A DNA stretch of 64,000 nt from Bradyrhizobium monzae (GTDB lineage Bacteria; Pseudomonadota; Alphaproteobacteria; Rhizobiales; Xanthobacteraceae): contig NZ_JAIRDQ010000001.1 in assembly GCF_021458635.1 (NCBI RefSeq), forward strand, positions 744,001 through 808,000, given 5' to 3'. A program made the position numbers and the translations under genes. Below, one piece after another: positions 34,730 to 44,438 of the stretch. The notes below the pieces were generated by a model. It saw only the letters and a list, made by a program, of their open reading frames with translations, was not told the origin of the DNA and did no database searches. Numbering within the stretch: position 1 is the first letter of the stretch; the number at the start of each line of letters is the position of its first letter.

Positions 34730-37700
34730 TCACCTGCTATCGCTGCAACCGAGAGTTATCCCATATCTAACTAACGCTTGGCTTTTGTTCCGGAAAGCGG
34801 CGGCTAAGAGACGAGCGTTGCCTGTGTCGTTTAGCGACGCGATCCCACTCCGCGCCCGCACAAGGGGCGAGAACGCAGTACTCCAACCTCCCCCCGCCAA
34901 CCGAAGACATATGTCGGACACTGGCAAATTTCCATCTAATTCGAGCGGCCAAAGGCCGACCCGCTTCAATGACGCGACCCGAAAAAACGCTAGCAAATCA
35001 CCGGTTGTGGTCACCGTCTGAGGTTTCAGGCCCAATGCATACGGGCCTGACCAGGCCACGCTTCGGCCCAGCCACGGCGATTCCAGCGAACCGGCACGGT
35101 TGACCATGCTGCATCCATCCACCACGCAGTCGTCTGGCCCAACTACGACGCCGCCTACGGCACCGACCGTAGGATGTAGCTCGAATAGGCGAACGGCTTC
35201 TGTGATAGTCTGCTGGGATTGAACGATGACGCCCGCTGCGGCGAACACTAAGATTGCGTCGGAATTAATCGTCTCAACGCTAGTGACGTCGCCTATCCAA
35301 ATCAGTTGCGGCAAGTGATCCGCCTTGCGCGCAATGTACAGCTCACGCGCACCGCGATATTCCGGCCAGTCCGCAACGCAGAACCGGTGGGACTCGGCCA
35401 TTCGGGCGATCTGGCGCTCGAGGACATGCCTGACCGATTCGATCGAACGCTCATCTCCTTCAGGTCTGTTTGTCGTGGAAGCAGCATGTTGTCGCCAGTG
35501 ATAAAGCACTTCCCCTATGTGCTCGATTCGGCCGCCAGCACTGGCTACCCGCATCACGCTATCCCAGTCGTGACACCATGTGGCGCCGGGGTCAGTATAA
35601 AGGCCAAGCGTTAAGGCCGTCTGCCGCTTGATGGCGCACAAATGCCAGATATACGAACTGTCAAGATTGAGGATCGGATCGAACGTAGCCCGCAGGTAGG
35701 GCGACGTTGGCGTGCCTTCGACAAGCGTGTCCTCATCGGAAAAGATCAGATCCGGCTGCTCCAATCGGGATATTGAACTCGCCAGAACCTGCAGGGCATC
35801 CGAGGCAAGCACGTCATCCGCGTCCACCGGCACTATGTAATCGCCTTGAGCGAGATTTAGCCCGCGATACATTGCGCCTATGATGCCAAGCGGCGCCGGT
35901 TCGACTATCACCCTTGCGTTCCAACGATCGGCGCCGTGGTGCACCAGGTGAGCTAATGCGTCCGGGGCGATCGGGCCGTGCGCCACAATGACCCATTCCG
36001 CCGGCCTCATGCTTTGTCCTGCGATTGATGTCGCCAACTCATCGAGCAACTCGATGCTCGTGCCTTCATACACCGTTGTGATGATGGTGATGGGGACAGA
36101 CCCGGCTGGAAGCGGATAGCGCGATTGCCGCGCGGCAATATGCATGTCGAGCCACTCGGGGTATTTTAGAAGGCTTGCGCGTAGACGCATGACGTGCCCG
36201 CGATTGGCGTCCGGATGCACTTCCCGATAGGCAGATTCGCGCTCAAGGCCCAGTCTTGGGGAATAGACCCGCTGGTCTGGAATCAGCGACCAAAAGCGCG
36301 ATAACCAACGTGTGAGGTCCGGGGGAGCAATCTCCGTCGCCCGTTCAACGTGGGCTCGCATGAAAGGCGAATAGACAACGCGCCTTCCCGCCTCCGCGGC
36401 CATCGCGCCAAGCCAGGGGCCAAGCATCTCGATTGCAATTTTTTCGCGCCGCAGTTCACTCAGGCACTGCTTGAGAAAGGACGTCTTGATGACGCAGTGC
36501 GCCGTTGGGACCGCCGAAGCCGTATGCGGCTTCCACATTCGGGCCCCATAGCCCGGGTCCGAAAGCGCACGCCCCTGATCCGGACAGCCGCAGCCATCGC
36601 CGAAGCCGAACACGCGTGGACCATCAACGATCACGGATCTGTCGTGCAGCATGCCACCGACCATTACCGCATCTGCAAACAATTCAAGGAGCGCCATGGC
36701 CTCCCAGCGCCACTCATCATCGAGCGGCAAAATGCCCCGCTGTTGCAAATGAATGAGATCACTGTCGATACTGTCAACGGCATCGGCGAACTCGACGACA
36801 TTTCCGTGCCTCAGCACGATCGTCGTCGGGTCTGCTACCGCCTCCACGGCTTCATCGGCTGCGCCAAACAGAATCGTCCGGATCGATTGCTCATTCGATC
36901 GCTTTCGCCGAAACCACCAATCTACATTGTACTGAAACAGCGGACTGTTCACGAGCTCGATGTTCGCTGCACCGGAGCGATCCAGAAAGCTCTGCAGCGT
37001 CCGACGGTGCGACTCGGTAATGTACGACTTCGATTCGATGTTTCCGGATGTCGATGCACCGTGCATCCGCCAACTGTAGAGTACTTCCGGAACATGCTTC
37101 GGCTTCTTACCCGCTAGCATAAAACGGATGAAGCTGTCCCAGTCGTGACACCCTTCGGCAGAAGTATCGCTGTACAAGCCAAGCTGAATTGCCAATCCGC
37201 GGTCAATGGCGCAAAGATGCGCGATATAACACGAGTGCAGAAACAGCACGGGATCCCAGTCTGGCTTGAGATACGGCGAATGAAACCGCCCCGTGTCCAC
37301 CTTGTCTTCGTCTGTAAAAAGCAGTTCAGGATAATCATTGTCCTCAATGAAACGGGTGAGGACGTGGACGCAATCAGGCTCGATCAGATCGTCGGAATCT
37401 AGCGGTAGAATATAGCGCCCCGACGCTCGTTCGAGGCAGTACCGCATTCCCCCGATAATGCCCAGATTGCTCTCGACGCGTTCAAGCCGCACACCAGCAT
37501 GCCTTGCAAGCCTCGCGAGGGCGCGACGGGTACCCTCCTCCGAGGAGCCGTTGTCAAGGATCAGCCACTCGAAATGCATTCCGCCGTCCTGAAGAAAAAC
37601 GCTGTTGCCAAGCTCTTCGAGAAACAGAGGATCGGTATTATAGACGGTGGTTATAAACGAAAGCAGGCCAGGCGTCTGGCGGTACATTCCATCTCGGCGA

Positions 37701-40312
37701 CGACGGGCAAGGCTTATTTTGCGATAAGTCTCGTAGTCACTCTTCGCCACGTAGGGCATGCCAGGCACAGCCGATTGCGCCATTTCGCGCTCGCGCATCT
37801 CTCCCAAGCGCGCAAGCAAATCCGTAACGATTCTGTTGAGGCTCTGATCCCAGTCCGTCGGCAATGCGATTGTGCCGGAGGAATCGTAGCTCGGTAATCC
37901 ACAGTTGATCCGTCCGGCGGCTCTCTCGATAGCCTGCCCGACGCTTTCGGCATTCGGCTCAGCAACAATAATATTGGGCGAGAACGCCCGCATGCGTTCC
38001 GCCGTCTTAACGGCGAAGCTGTTGGTGACAACCAACTTGCCCGACGCAGCCATCTCTAACGGCGGATAGCTCGGATGCGGTGACAGCATGAGCGACAGCA
38101 TCAGATCTGCGGTGCGCACGCGTCTGGCATATTCGTCGAAGCTCATCCATGGCAAAGGATTGAGCATGACGCCGCCGCCAAGCGCGATTGGCGGAATCTT
38201 TTCGCCCATCGCCCAGACTTCCCAGTTGCCCTTGTCGATTGCACCGGAGGCGACGGCGCGACGCAGCGCGACTAAGCCAATTTCGAACAAGTTGCGGCGG
38301 GCAACGCTAGGGCGAGCGTAGAACAGCAGCACCTTCTTGCCGGATGGCCCGCTGGCCGCAGGAAAATAATGGGTGCGATCGAAAGCTGGATTGAACCATA
38401 GCGCATCGGCCGCGAATGCTGGGTCTGCAAAGCGCCCAACGCCTTCCCTCACCAAATGGTCGAGCAGCAGTTGGGTATTGATCACTGGGATATGTGGCAG
38501 CCCGTAAGTTTCAAGCGCGCGGGCCTGAAAAGTGGAGCCCTCGTGTAGAATCGCCTCGAAATCCTGAATCAGGTAGATAAAATTCTTGTGAGCAGTATTG
38601 GCGACGGCGTATTTCGCAATCTGGGCAGTCCACCAGGCAGTTGCGAAAAAGACGTCGCGAATGCCGATCGAGATTGGTCTGGTGCGGTCGAAACCATCGA
38701 CGATTTCAATGCGGTCCCTGGCTACGGGCCGATTTAATAGCCGCTCCATGTAAGGAAACAGCGCCTTTTCTTCACCTTCCAGCGACACATCGCAGGCGAT
38801 CAGCCGAATATGCTCACCGTGCTCAGCTAGCATCGACGCAAGTAGCAGGGCGGTGTTGGGACCGCCGGACATGTGCTTGAGCCGAAGGCTTGGCAAAAGC
38901 ACGTTGACACAGGGGCGAACGGCGAGATCGGCCGCTACCTGGAAATTCAGTGGAGGGCATAGATGATATCCTGGCACCGGCGAAAGGAGCTCAGCGTCCA
39001 ACGCGTGGGTGGGTTGGGAAGCAGCTATGGGGGTGCCATGCGGGAGCAAACTCGTATAGACCTCGAAGGAGCTGATCAGCCCGCGATCACGAATATACTG
39101 CCCGATAGAACGCCCCAGCTGGGTCTGCCTCATGTGCTGTTGATAAAACGCGAAACCGCGCCGCAGAACGAACTTACGAAGACGTTCGACTGTCCCCGAA
39201 TTGTCATTTAAAAAGGAGCGCCTTAGCGACTTCACGCGAGCGCCGAGTATCGGACGAAGACTAGAGATCCGGAAGGCCTCGAACTCCAGATTTCGCACGC
39301 CACTTAGAAGGCGCCGTGGCACTGCCATTATGCGCCAACTGGTCGATCCTAGAATATCATCCAGCCGATTACTTAGCTGTTCGCTTCTCTGCTCAAGATC
39401 CGCGATTACCTCGGCCGACGTGGCGAGATCGCGCTTAAGATCCGCGATGATGTCGGATGACGCAGTAAGCTCGCGCACCACCTCAGAGAGATCGGGCGAA
39501 GAAGATAGATTGCTCCAGATATTCTGGGTCTGATCGAAGGACGGATCCATTTTGTACGGAGCGCCGTTCCATTCCTTATTGGCAGGAAGAACCAGCGCCG
39601 AGCGGCCGGAAATAACGCGCAGACCTAAGCTGTTCTTTGCAGCGGCCGCCTTCCTCACGATGCACATCGAGTTGATGAATTCGACCGAATGGACCAGCGC
39701 TAACGTTTCTTCATCCAGCCCGCACCCGTATTCCTTAAATATGCCGCGCAGAACTTCGCCGCGGGCCTCGGGCACTCCCCAGTGCTCATGGTTGATGACA
39801 TCGGCAAGGCGTTTGAAAAAATGGATCGAGGAGAAAGGATGGTGGAGTCCGCCTTCGAAGCGATCCCAGTAGCTGCAATGCAAATCCTCGGCGATGAAGA
39901 GCCCCCCCTCCGAAAGATTCGGAAAATAGAGCGCGAAGGTCTTGACGATATCGGTGGACAGGTGTGAGCCGTCGTCGATCACGATGTCGAACTGTCCCGA
40001 CCGCTGGAGAATCGACTGGTGCGTCTGCGGATCGTTCACGTCGCCGATGACGACGCCGATGCGTGGATCATCATACGCCAGTATCTTGCAATCCTGATTG
40101 ATGTCACAGCCGACGATCACCTCTGCATTCGGAAAGAACTGAGACCAGATCTCGAGCGAACCGCCGTTCTGGACGCCGATCTCAAGGATGCGAACGGGAC
40201 GATCCCGTAGGGATGAGAATAGGCGATCATATTCATCGAGATAGAGCGACCACTTGTCGGAAGTCTTTCCGGTGTGGTTGGCGTAGAGCTCGTGGAGCGT
40301 CCGTTTAATCAT
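34730..40312 (-). CDS. Giant multidomain protein: O-methyltransferase, coiled coil and three glycosyltransferase modules
   Basis: A protein of 1860 residues (from the ATG at 40312, which overlaps the end of wzt by 8 bases). Residues about 1-225 form a SAM methyltransferase of the MycE/TylE macrolide-sugar type (ILEIGVQNGGSLEIW, IVIDDGSHLSTD, IAEDLHCSYW). Residues about 270-320 are a predicted coiled coil, then STSWRIMAVPRRL. Residues about 466-850 resemble GT4/WsaF-type rhamnosyltransferases (VNVLLPSLRLKHMSGGPNTALLL). Two GT2 modules follow near 882-1115 (LPLDSDDL) and 1405-1640 (VPVDADDV), each with its own trailing half-domain; they are internal duplicates sharing SPYL...CHDWDS...VLY.W..H.AST. 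It is a candidate polymerase and chain-capping enzyme. Confidence 0.88.
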   Translation of the reverse strand: MIKRTLHELYANHTGKTSDKWSLYLDEYDRLFSSLRDRPVRILEIGVQNGGSLEIWSQFFPNAEVIVGCDINQDCKILAYDDPRIGVVIGDVNDPQTHQSILQRSGQFDIVIDDGSHLSTDIVKTFALYFPNLSEGGLFIAEDLHCSYWDRFEGGLHHPFSSIHFFKRLADVINHEHWGVPEARGEVLRGIFKEYGCGLDEETLALVHSVEFINSMCIVRKAAAAKNSLGLRVISGRSALVLPANKEWNGAPYKMDPSFDQTQNIWSNLSSSPDLSEVVRELTASSDIIADLKRDLATSAEVIADLEQRSEQLSNRLDDILGSTSWRIMAVPRRLLSGVRNLEFEAFRISSLRPILGARVKSLRRSFLNDNSGTVERLRKFVLRRGFAFYQQHMRQTQLGRSIGQYIRDRGLISSFEVYTSLLPHGTPIAASQPTHALDAELLSPVPGYHLCPPLNFQVAADLAVRPCVNVLLPSLRLKHMSGGPNTALLLASMLAEHGEHIRLIACDVSLEGEEKALFPYMERLLNRPVARDRIEIVDGFDRTRPISIGIRDVFFATAWWTAQIAKYAVANTAHKNFIYLIQDFEAILHEGSTFQARALETYGLPHIPVINTQLLLDHLVREGVGRFADPAFAADALWFNPAFDRTHYFPAASGPSGKKVLLFYARPSVARRNLFEIGLVALRRAVASGAIDKGNWEVWAMGEKIPPIALGGGVMLNPLPWMSFDEYARRVRTADLMLSLMLSPHPSYPPLEMAASGKLVVTNSFAVKTAERMRAFSPNIIVAEPNAESVGQAIERAAGRINCGLPSYDSSGTIALPTDWDQSLNRIVTDLLARLGEMREREMAQSAVPGMPYVAKSDYETYRKISLARRRRDGMYRQTPGLLSFITTVYNTDPLFLEELGNSVFLQDGGMHFEWLILDNGSSEEGTRRALARLARHAGVRLERVESNLGIIGGMRYCLERASGRYILPLDSDDLIEPDCVHVLTRFIEDNDYPELLFTDEDKVDTGRFHSPYLKPDWDPVLFLHSCYIAHLCAIDRGLAIQLGLYSDTSAEGCHDWDSFIRFMLAGKKPKHVPEVLYSWRMHGASTSGNIESKSYITESHRRTLQSFLDRSGAANIELVNSPLFQYNVDWWFRRKRSNEQSIRTILFGAADEAVEAVADPTTIVLRHGNVVEFADAVDSIDSDLIHLQQRGILPLDDEWRWEAMALLELFADAVMVGGMLHDRSVIVDGPRVFGFGDGCGCPDQGRALSDPGYGARMWKPHTASAVPTAHCVIKTSFLKQCLSELRREKIAIEMLGPWLGAMAAEAGRRVVYSPFMRAHVERATEIAPPDLTRWLSRFWSLIPDQRVYSPRLGLERESAYREVHPDANRGHVMRLRASLLKYPEWLDMHIAARQSRYPLPAGSVPITIITTVYEGTSIELLDELATSIAGQSMRPAEWVIVAHGPIAPDALAHLVHHGADRWNARVIVEPAPLGIIGAMYRGLNLAQGDYIVPVDADDVLASDALQVLASSISRLEQPDLIFSDEDTLVEGTPTSPYLRATFDPILNLDSSYIWHLCAIKRQTALTLGLYTDPGATWCHDWDSVMRVASAGGRIEHIGEVLYHWRQHAASTTNRPEGDERSIESVRHVLERQIARMAESHRFCVADWPEYRGARELYIARKADHLPQLIWIGDVTSVETINSDAILVFAAAGVIVQSQQTITEAVRLFELHPTVGAVGGVVVGPDDCVVDGCSMVNRAGSLESPWLGRSVAWSGPYALGLKPQTVTTTGDLLAFFRVASLKRVGLWPLELDGNLPVSDICLRLAGGGWSTAFSPLVRARSGIASLNDTGNARLLAAAFRNKSQALVRYGITLGCSDSR

Positions 40313-41672
40313 TCTTAACCTGCAACTCGACTCGTTCGAACGGAATGCCGACAAGTCCGTAACGAACCTTGCTAGAAGCGACGTTGACGATCAGCGCGTC
40401 ATGCATCCAATGATGCTGGATGTTGTCATGGCGATCCCCGTCTGCGAGGGACGCCATGACGGCATATTGCCCGTTTGGGAGCATCGGTAAACGGAACTCA
40501 AACACGGCTTCAAATATCGTGTCCGACTTGATGCCTACCGGTATCCGGTCGGTGAACGGAAAGGTATTCTCTCCGAATAGATCCTGCCCCAAACGGTCGC
40601 GCATCAAAAATCCAATGACCGGCTTGTCGAGCGGACCATGTGCTTTGGCGCGGACAGTCATGCGAACAGGCTCGCCGCCCTCGTAGACCCCCTCGGGACC
40701 GCCAGACAATTTTGTCAAAGAGACCGACTGAATTTCGGCGCGGCCGGTCTTCCAGCCGGTAGCTGCTTTGGTGTTGTCCTGTACGCTGGCGACCGCGCCA
40801 TAATCCACGATTGGGACTGGGTGGGGGTCCACTATCGATGTATGAGTCCCCGGGCCTCTCGCCGGTTGGTCTGACGCAACGGACATTAACTTGGCTTCTT
40901 CGCCGTAGACCTCCTGGAGCGTGAACTGGAGGTAGCTTTCGGAAACCTCTCTGGACTTGCCGGTCATCTGGACCCGGCCATGCGATAACCAGATTGCCGA
41001 TTCACACAGGTTCTGTACGGCAGCCGTATCGTGGCTGACGAACAGCAAGGTGCCACGCTTTTGAAATTCCCTGATGAACCGCATGCATTTTTGGGTGAAC
41101 ACCGCATCACCGACTGCGAGCGCTTCGTCGACCAAGAGAATGTCGGCGTCGACATGTGCAATGACTGCAAACGCCAGACGGACATACATGCCGCTTGAAT
41201 AGGTCTTGACCGGCTGCTCGATGAAGTCACCAATATCGGCAAATGTAGCAATCTGCTCGAAACGGCTGCTGATCTCGGCCTGGGTTAGACCGTAGAGCGT
41301 CGCGGCCATATAGACATTCTCGCGCCCAGTGAATTCCGGATGGAAACCGGCCCCCAATTCCAACAGAGCAGCTACGCGACCGTTGACCTTAATCGAGCCA
41401 CCGCTAGGATTCACGGTTCCGCAGATCATCTGCAGCAGGGTGGATTTTCCGCTGCCGTTGCGCCCGATAATACCGACGGTTTCGCCCTTCTTGACCTCAA
41501 AGGAAACGTCTCTTAGAGCCCAGAACTCACGAAAATACTGTTGCGGCGGCCTGCCGGTCATCGTTCGCAGCCGCGGAAACAAGGACTGCTTCAAACGATC
41601 GTGCGGCTTGTCGTAGATCTGGTAGCATTTGCTGAGGCCCTCAACCTTAATCGCAGTTTCGCTAGAGAACAT
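40305..41672 (-). CDS. wzt: Polysaccharide ABC exporter ATPase with carbohydrate-binding C-terminus (Wzt)
   Basis: A 455-residue protein, much longer than simple ABC ATPases of this class (about 250). Residues about 1-250 form the ATPase: GRNGSGKST Walker A, YSSGMYVRLAFAV signature and DILLVDEALAVGD Walker B. Residues about 300-455 form a beta-rich domain (VSLTKLSGGPEGVYEGGEPVRMTVRAKA...) of the Wzt C-terminal type that recognises finished, end-modified O-polysaccharide in E. coli O8/O9a. The ATG at 41672 has GAGGA upstream and overlaps wzm by 11 bases. It is followed directly by the giant methyltransferase-glycosyltransferase gene. Confidence 0.93.
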   Translation of the reverse strand: MFSSETAIKVEGLSKCYQIYDKPHDRLKQSLFPRLRTMTGRPPQQYFREFWALRDVSFEVKKGETVGIIGRNGSGKSTLLQMICGTVNPSGGSIKVNGRVAALLELGAGFHPEFTGRENVYMAATLYGLTQAEISSRFEQIATFADIGDFIEQPVKTYSSGMYVRLAFAVIAHVDADILLVDEALAVGDAVFTQKCMRFIREFQKRGTLLFVSHDTAAVQNLCESAIWLSHGRVQMTGKSREVSESYLQFTLQEVYGEEAKLMSVASDQPARGPGTHTSIVDPHPVPIVDYGAVASVQDNTKAATGWKTGRAEIQSVSLTKLSGGPEGVYEGGEPVRMTVRAKAHGPLDKPVIGFLMRDRLGQDLFGENTFPFTDRIPVGIKSDTIFEAVFEFRLPMLPNGQYAVMASLADGDRHDNIQHHWMHDALIVNVASSKVRYGLVGIPFERVELQVKND

Positions 41673-42480
41673 CGGCGAATCCTCGACGAGTCTTCTGAAA
41701 CCACACAAAACCACACCACGCGACAAGGGCGCCGCCCAAAAGATAGATCAGATACATCGACGAGTCTGGCGCCTTGCCCCAGAACAACACGTCCCGCGCC
41801 TGCTCGATCGCGGGCGTCATAGGATTGAGGAACAGAAAACTGCGATAGCTCGCCGGAAACGCATTCACCGGATAGAAGATTGGCGACAGAAACATCAGAA
41901 CCGTAGTGACCATGCTCATGAATTGCGCCACGTCGCGCAGATAGACGCCCAGTGAAGCAAGAAACCAACTCACTCCAAGGGTAAAAAGCAACAGCGGCAG
42001 CAAGACGAGTGGTATCAGCACAACGGTGAGGTGCGGGACCCCAAACAAGATCAAATACGCAATCAACCAGACGCACATGCTCACCGCAGCATGAAAGATT
42101 GCCGAGCCGAGCGCAACGCAAGGCAGTATCTCCAGTGGGAAAATCACCTTCTTCACGTAGTTCGCGTTGCTCAGGATTAGGCTGGGCGCGCGGTTGAGGC
42201 ACTCCGAGAACAGCGTGAACACGACTAGTCCCGGAAACAACACCATCGCAAACTCAGTCTTCGAGTCGCTCGCAACATTCCAGCGCATCTTGAAAACCAC
42301 GCTGAAGACGAAGGTGTAGATGACGAGCATCAGGATCGGATTGAAGAATGACCAGAAGAGGCCGAGCACGGATCCGCGATAACGTCCAACTACCTCCCGG
42401 TGCACCAAGGCGGCTATTAAGCCGCGCCTGCGCCAAAGGCTTGTCAGCATGTTCAGTGGAACAATTGAAAAATCTTGCAT
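41662..42480 (-). CDS. wzm: Polysaccharide ABC exporter permease (Wzm)
   Basis: A 272-residue integral membrane protein of the ABC2 polysaccharide-export class with about six helices. LIAALVHREVVGRYRGSVLGLFWSFFNPILMLVIYTFVFS near the start and LSPIFYPVNAFPASYRSFLFLNPMTPAIEQARDVLFWG near the end are typical of Wzm/TagG-like permeases. It moves lipid-linked polysaccharide across the inner membrane, powered by Wzt encoded immediately downstream. Confidence 0.94.
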   Translation of the reverse strand: MQDFSIVPLNMLTSLWRRRGLIAALVHREVVGRYRGSVLGLFWSFFNPILMLVIYTFVFSVVFKMRWNVASDSKTEFAMVLFPGLVVFTLFSECLNRAPSLILSNANYVKKVIFPLEILPCVALGSAIFHAAVSMCVWLIAYLILFGVPHLTVVLIPLVLLPLLLFTLGVSWFLASLGVYLRDVAQFMSMVTTVLMFLSPIFYPVNAFPASYRSFLFLNPMTPAIEQARDVLFWGKAPDSSMYLIYLLGGALVAWCGFVWFQKTRRGFADVL

Positions 42481-42840
42481 CAGTCAAGAACCACTGCAGC
42501 ATCCGCTCGCGGCTTTTAGGCCCTTTTGCTGCGCAGGCTGACTGAGCCGCCGAAGACGCCGCGGCGCTGCATCGAGCCGGCCGCGGCCCGCGACGCCGCG
42601 ATTAGCGGAGCCCGATCCCAGGGCCGCCCCATCGGCGGGAAGTGACAGCAATTGCGCATGACAGAGCTTCGCGCGAACGACGTACATTCATGTCTCCAGG
42701 AAACTGCGAATATCGCTTCCAGATCGATTAAGCTACTGGAATGCCAACTGGAACCCACCCAGGCAGATCAAGCGGGGTTGTTTACCAACATGCGCTACGC
42801 AGTACAATCAACCGGGCGCGGATTGTTGGTAGTATAGTAC
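42481..42840. other. Upstream region of the wzm operon
   Basis: A 360-base gap between wzm (reading away) and the stop of the next minus-strand gene. It must hold the promoter of the wzm-wzt-giant protein operon. Short open frames here have no recognisable similarity. GC is higher in the part near wzm than in the part near 42700-42840. Confidence 0.5.
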
Positions 42841-43935
42841 CTATGATTGAGGGGTCTCTTGCACTCCGGAACCCGCCATTTGACGGCTTCTGCCGTCACC
42901 CCAAGTCATTGTCGTGAACGCGCGCTTCTCGGCCGCACTCATGTTCTGGAATGCGCGGGTCTGATTGTCTTTGACGAGAAGATTGTGCTGGTCTCCAAGG
43001 CGAAATGTACCACTATCGCCCCATTCCTCCATCGCGTACACACGCCCGTTAGCCCCCACCACCACCACTTTCAACCCGCGCAGAAGAATTTGCTGTGTCA
43101 GCCCGTCGGGACCGCTCTCAAACAAGTAAGAATCGTTTTTGGTTTCGAGCGAATCGGGCAGCACATTGAGAAAGAGCTTTCGTTCAATCATGAAAGCATT
43201 CGTTCTGATGTGTGGGTTTGGAAACACCTTCATGTCCTTCAGGCGCGCCAGCGCGCCGCCGGGTCCGATCTGATTAGCCCAGTAGGCCTCGAATCTGTCG
43301 TCCAGCGCTTGGTCGCAATTGGCGCGCGACGAGCGTGCCGAGAAATAGGAAACCACGAGAGACACCAATTTGGTTGCCAACCATTTTGGTAAGCGCCTTC
43401 TGATGGCCTGCAGCAATCGCAGCGCGCCGGCTGGATTTGGAATCCCCTTGCTCTGAAGCAGCCACCACCCCTTCTGAACGTGCTTCATGCTGCTGAGAGG
43501 GCTTTCATAGGAACCGGTAGCTCCGGCGATTCCGACCTCCGTATCGGCAAATGCCGAATCAAGCTTGCGCAGCCAGCCGTCCGCCGCGATTTCCGAAAAT
43601 GTGTTAAGGAAAACCACGCGACGATGTGGAAGCTGGGCCGCAGCGTCAGCATAGGCAGCGATATCGAATCCGTCATCAGACAATGACACGGAATGGGGAA
43701 ATGCACGCGCCAAGCTTTGGTCGAGCGCGGTTTTCCCAGAGGGGAAACCTTTTCGGATAACCACACGATCATGCGCAATCCCAGGCGAACGACGCTCGAG
43801 GGACTCGATGAAGTTCATGACCGGTCTTGTTCCTTCAAGATAGCGCGCCAGATAGATGACAGCTAAATCGCTGACAAATGCCGAGCCCTCTCGAGGAACG
43901 ACGCCGTCCTTGCCGGTAAATCTGCGAAACATCAT
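42841..43935 (-). CDS. Glycosyltransferase-like protein of unrecognised family (paralogue of 28860-29858)
   Basis: A 364-residue protein. It shares with the 28860-29858 protein LAVIYLARYLEGTRPVMNFIES, DDGFDIAAY, FLNTFSEIAADGWLRKLDSAF, GIAGATGSYES, PNPHIRTNAFMIERKLFLN and VVVGANGRVYAMEEWGDSGTF. The N-terminus is about 20 residues longer, and a middle insertion (residues about 190-230) is present. No membrane segment is evident. The conserved acidic FDIxAY and NTFxEI motifs suggest a nucleotide-sugar enzyme, but this is inference. It lies upstream of wzm on the same strand. Confidence 0.72.
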   Translation of the reverse strand: MMFRRFTGKDGVVPREGSAFVSDLAVIYLARYLEGTRPVMNFIESLERRSPGIAHDRVVIRKGFPSGKTALDQSLARAFPHSVSLSDDGFDIAAYADAAAQLPHRRVVFLNTFSEIAADGWLRKLDSAFADTEVGIAGATGSYESPLSSMKHVQKGWWLLQSKGIPNPAGALRLLQAIRRRLPKWLATKLVSLVVSYFSARSSRANCDQALDDRFEAYWANQIGPGGALARLKDMKVFPNPHIRTNAFMIERKLFLNVLPDSLETKNDSYLFESGPDGLTQQILLRGLKVVVVGANGRVYAMEEWGDSGTFRLGDQHNLLVKDNQTRAFQNMSAAEKRAFTTMTWGDGRSRQMAGSGVQETPQS

Positions 43936-44438
43936 GAGAGTTACGGTACGATAAGAGAGGCCTCACCGGGCCCTCGGCGAGGTCAAGACGTATCGCCGAT
44001 AAACGCTCTTTCCCACGCCGCGCCAAGACGCCCAGCTGGATCTCTATCTGCAAAGCCCCGCGGAATCCAGAGTTGTTTCCAGTTTGCTGCTGACAGCTTT
44101 GCCCCGACGTGAACACCTCACCTAGGCGAGCCCGCCCGACTCGATAGAGGGCCACATCCAGGATAGCGTCGCCCGAGGTGACGGAACGTACCAGACAGAT
44201 GGGTTACACTTTCCGCCTTTGTTCTGCGGGCGGTGTGGATGCTGTGGAACGCCAGTTTTGCGATGGAAGAGCGCCTGCGCTTTTGTCGCCAGGCTTCTGG
44301 ATGTCGAAGCACAACGGAGGTATGCGAGACGTTCGGCGCTCCAAAGCGTCCGGATGGAGCGCGGACAAGGGACGTTCGGGCGATATCAAGGCAGTGCTCG
44401 CCGCCTATACCGAGGATGTACAGGCGGTCGCGCAAGCG
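43936..44438. other. Gene-free stretch
   Basis: About 500 bases between two minus-strand genes. Open frames on either strand have no recognisable domain or good ribosome site. I see no repeat or RNA gene. It presumably contains the promoter for the gene at 42841-43935. Confidence 0.5.

Noticed and set aside
42516..42758. Short minus-strand frame before wzm
   Set aside because: It has no recognisable similarity and an unusual composition; the region is better explained as the promoter of the wzm operon.
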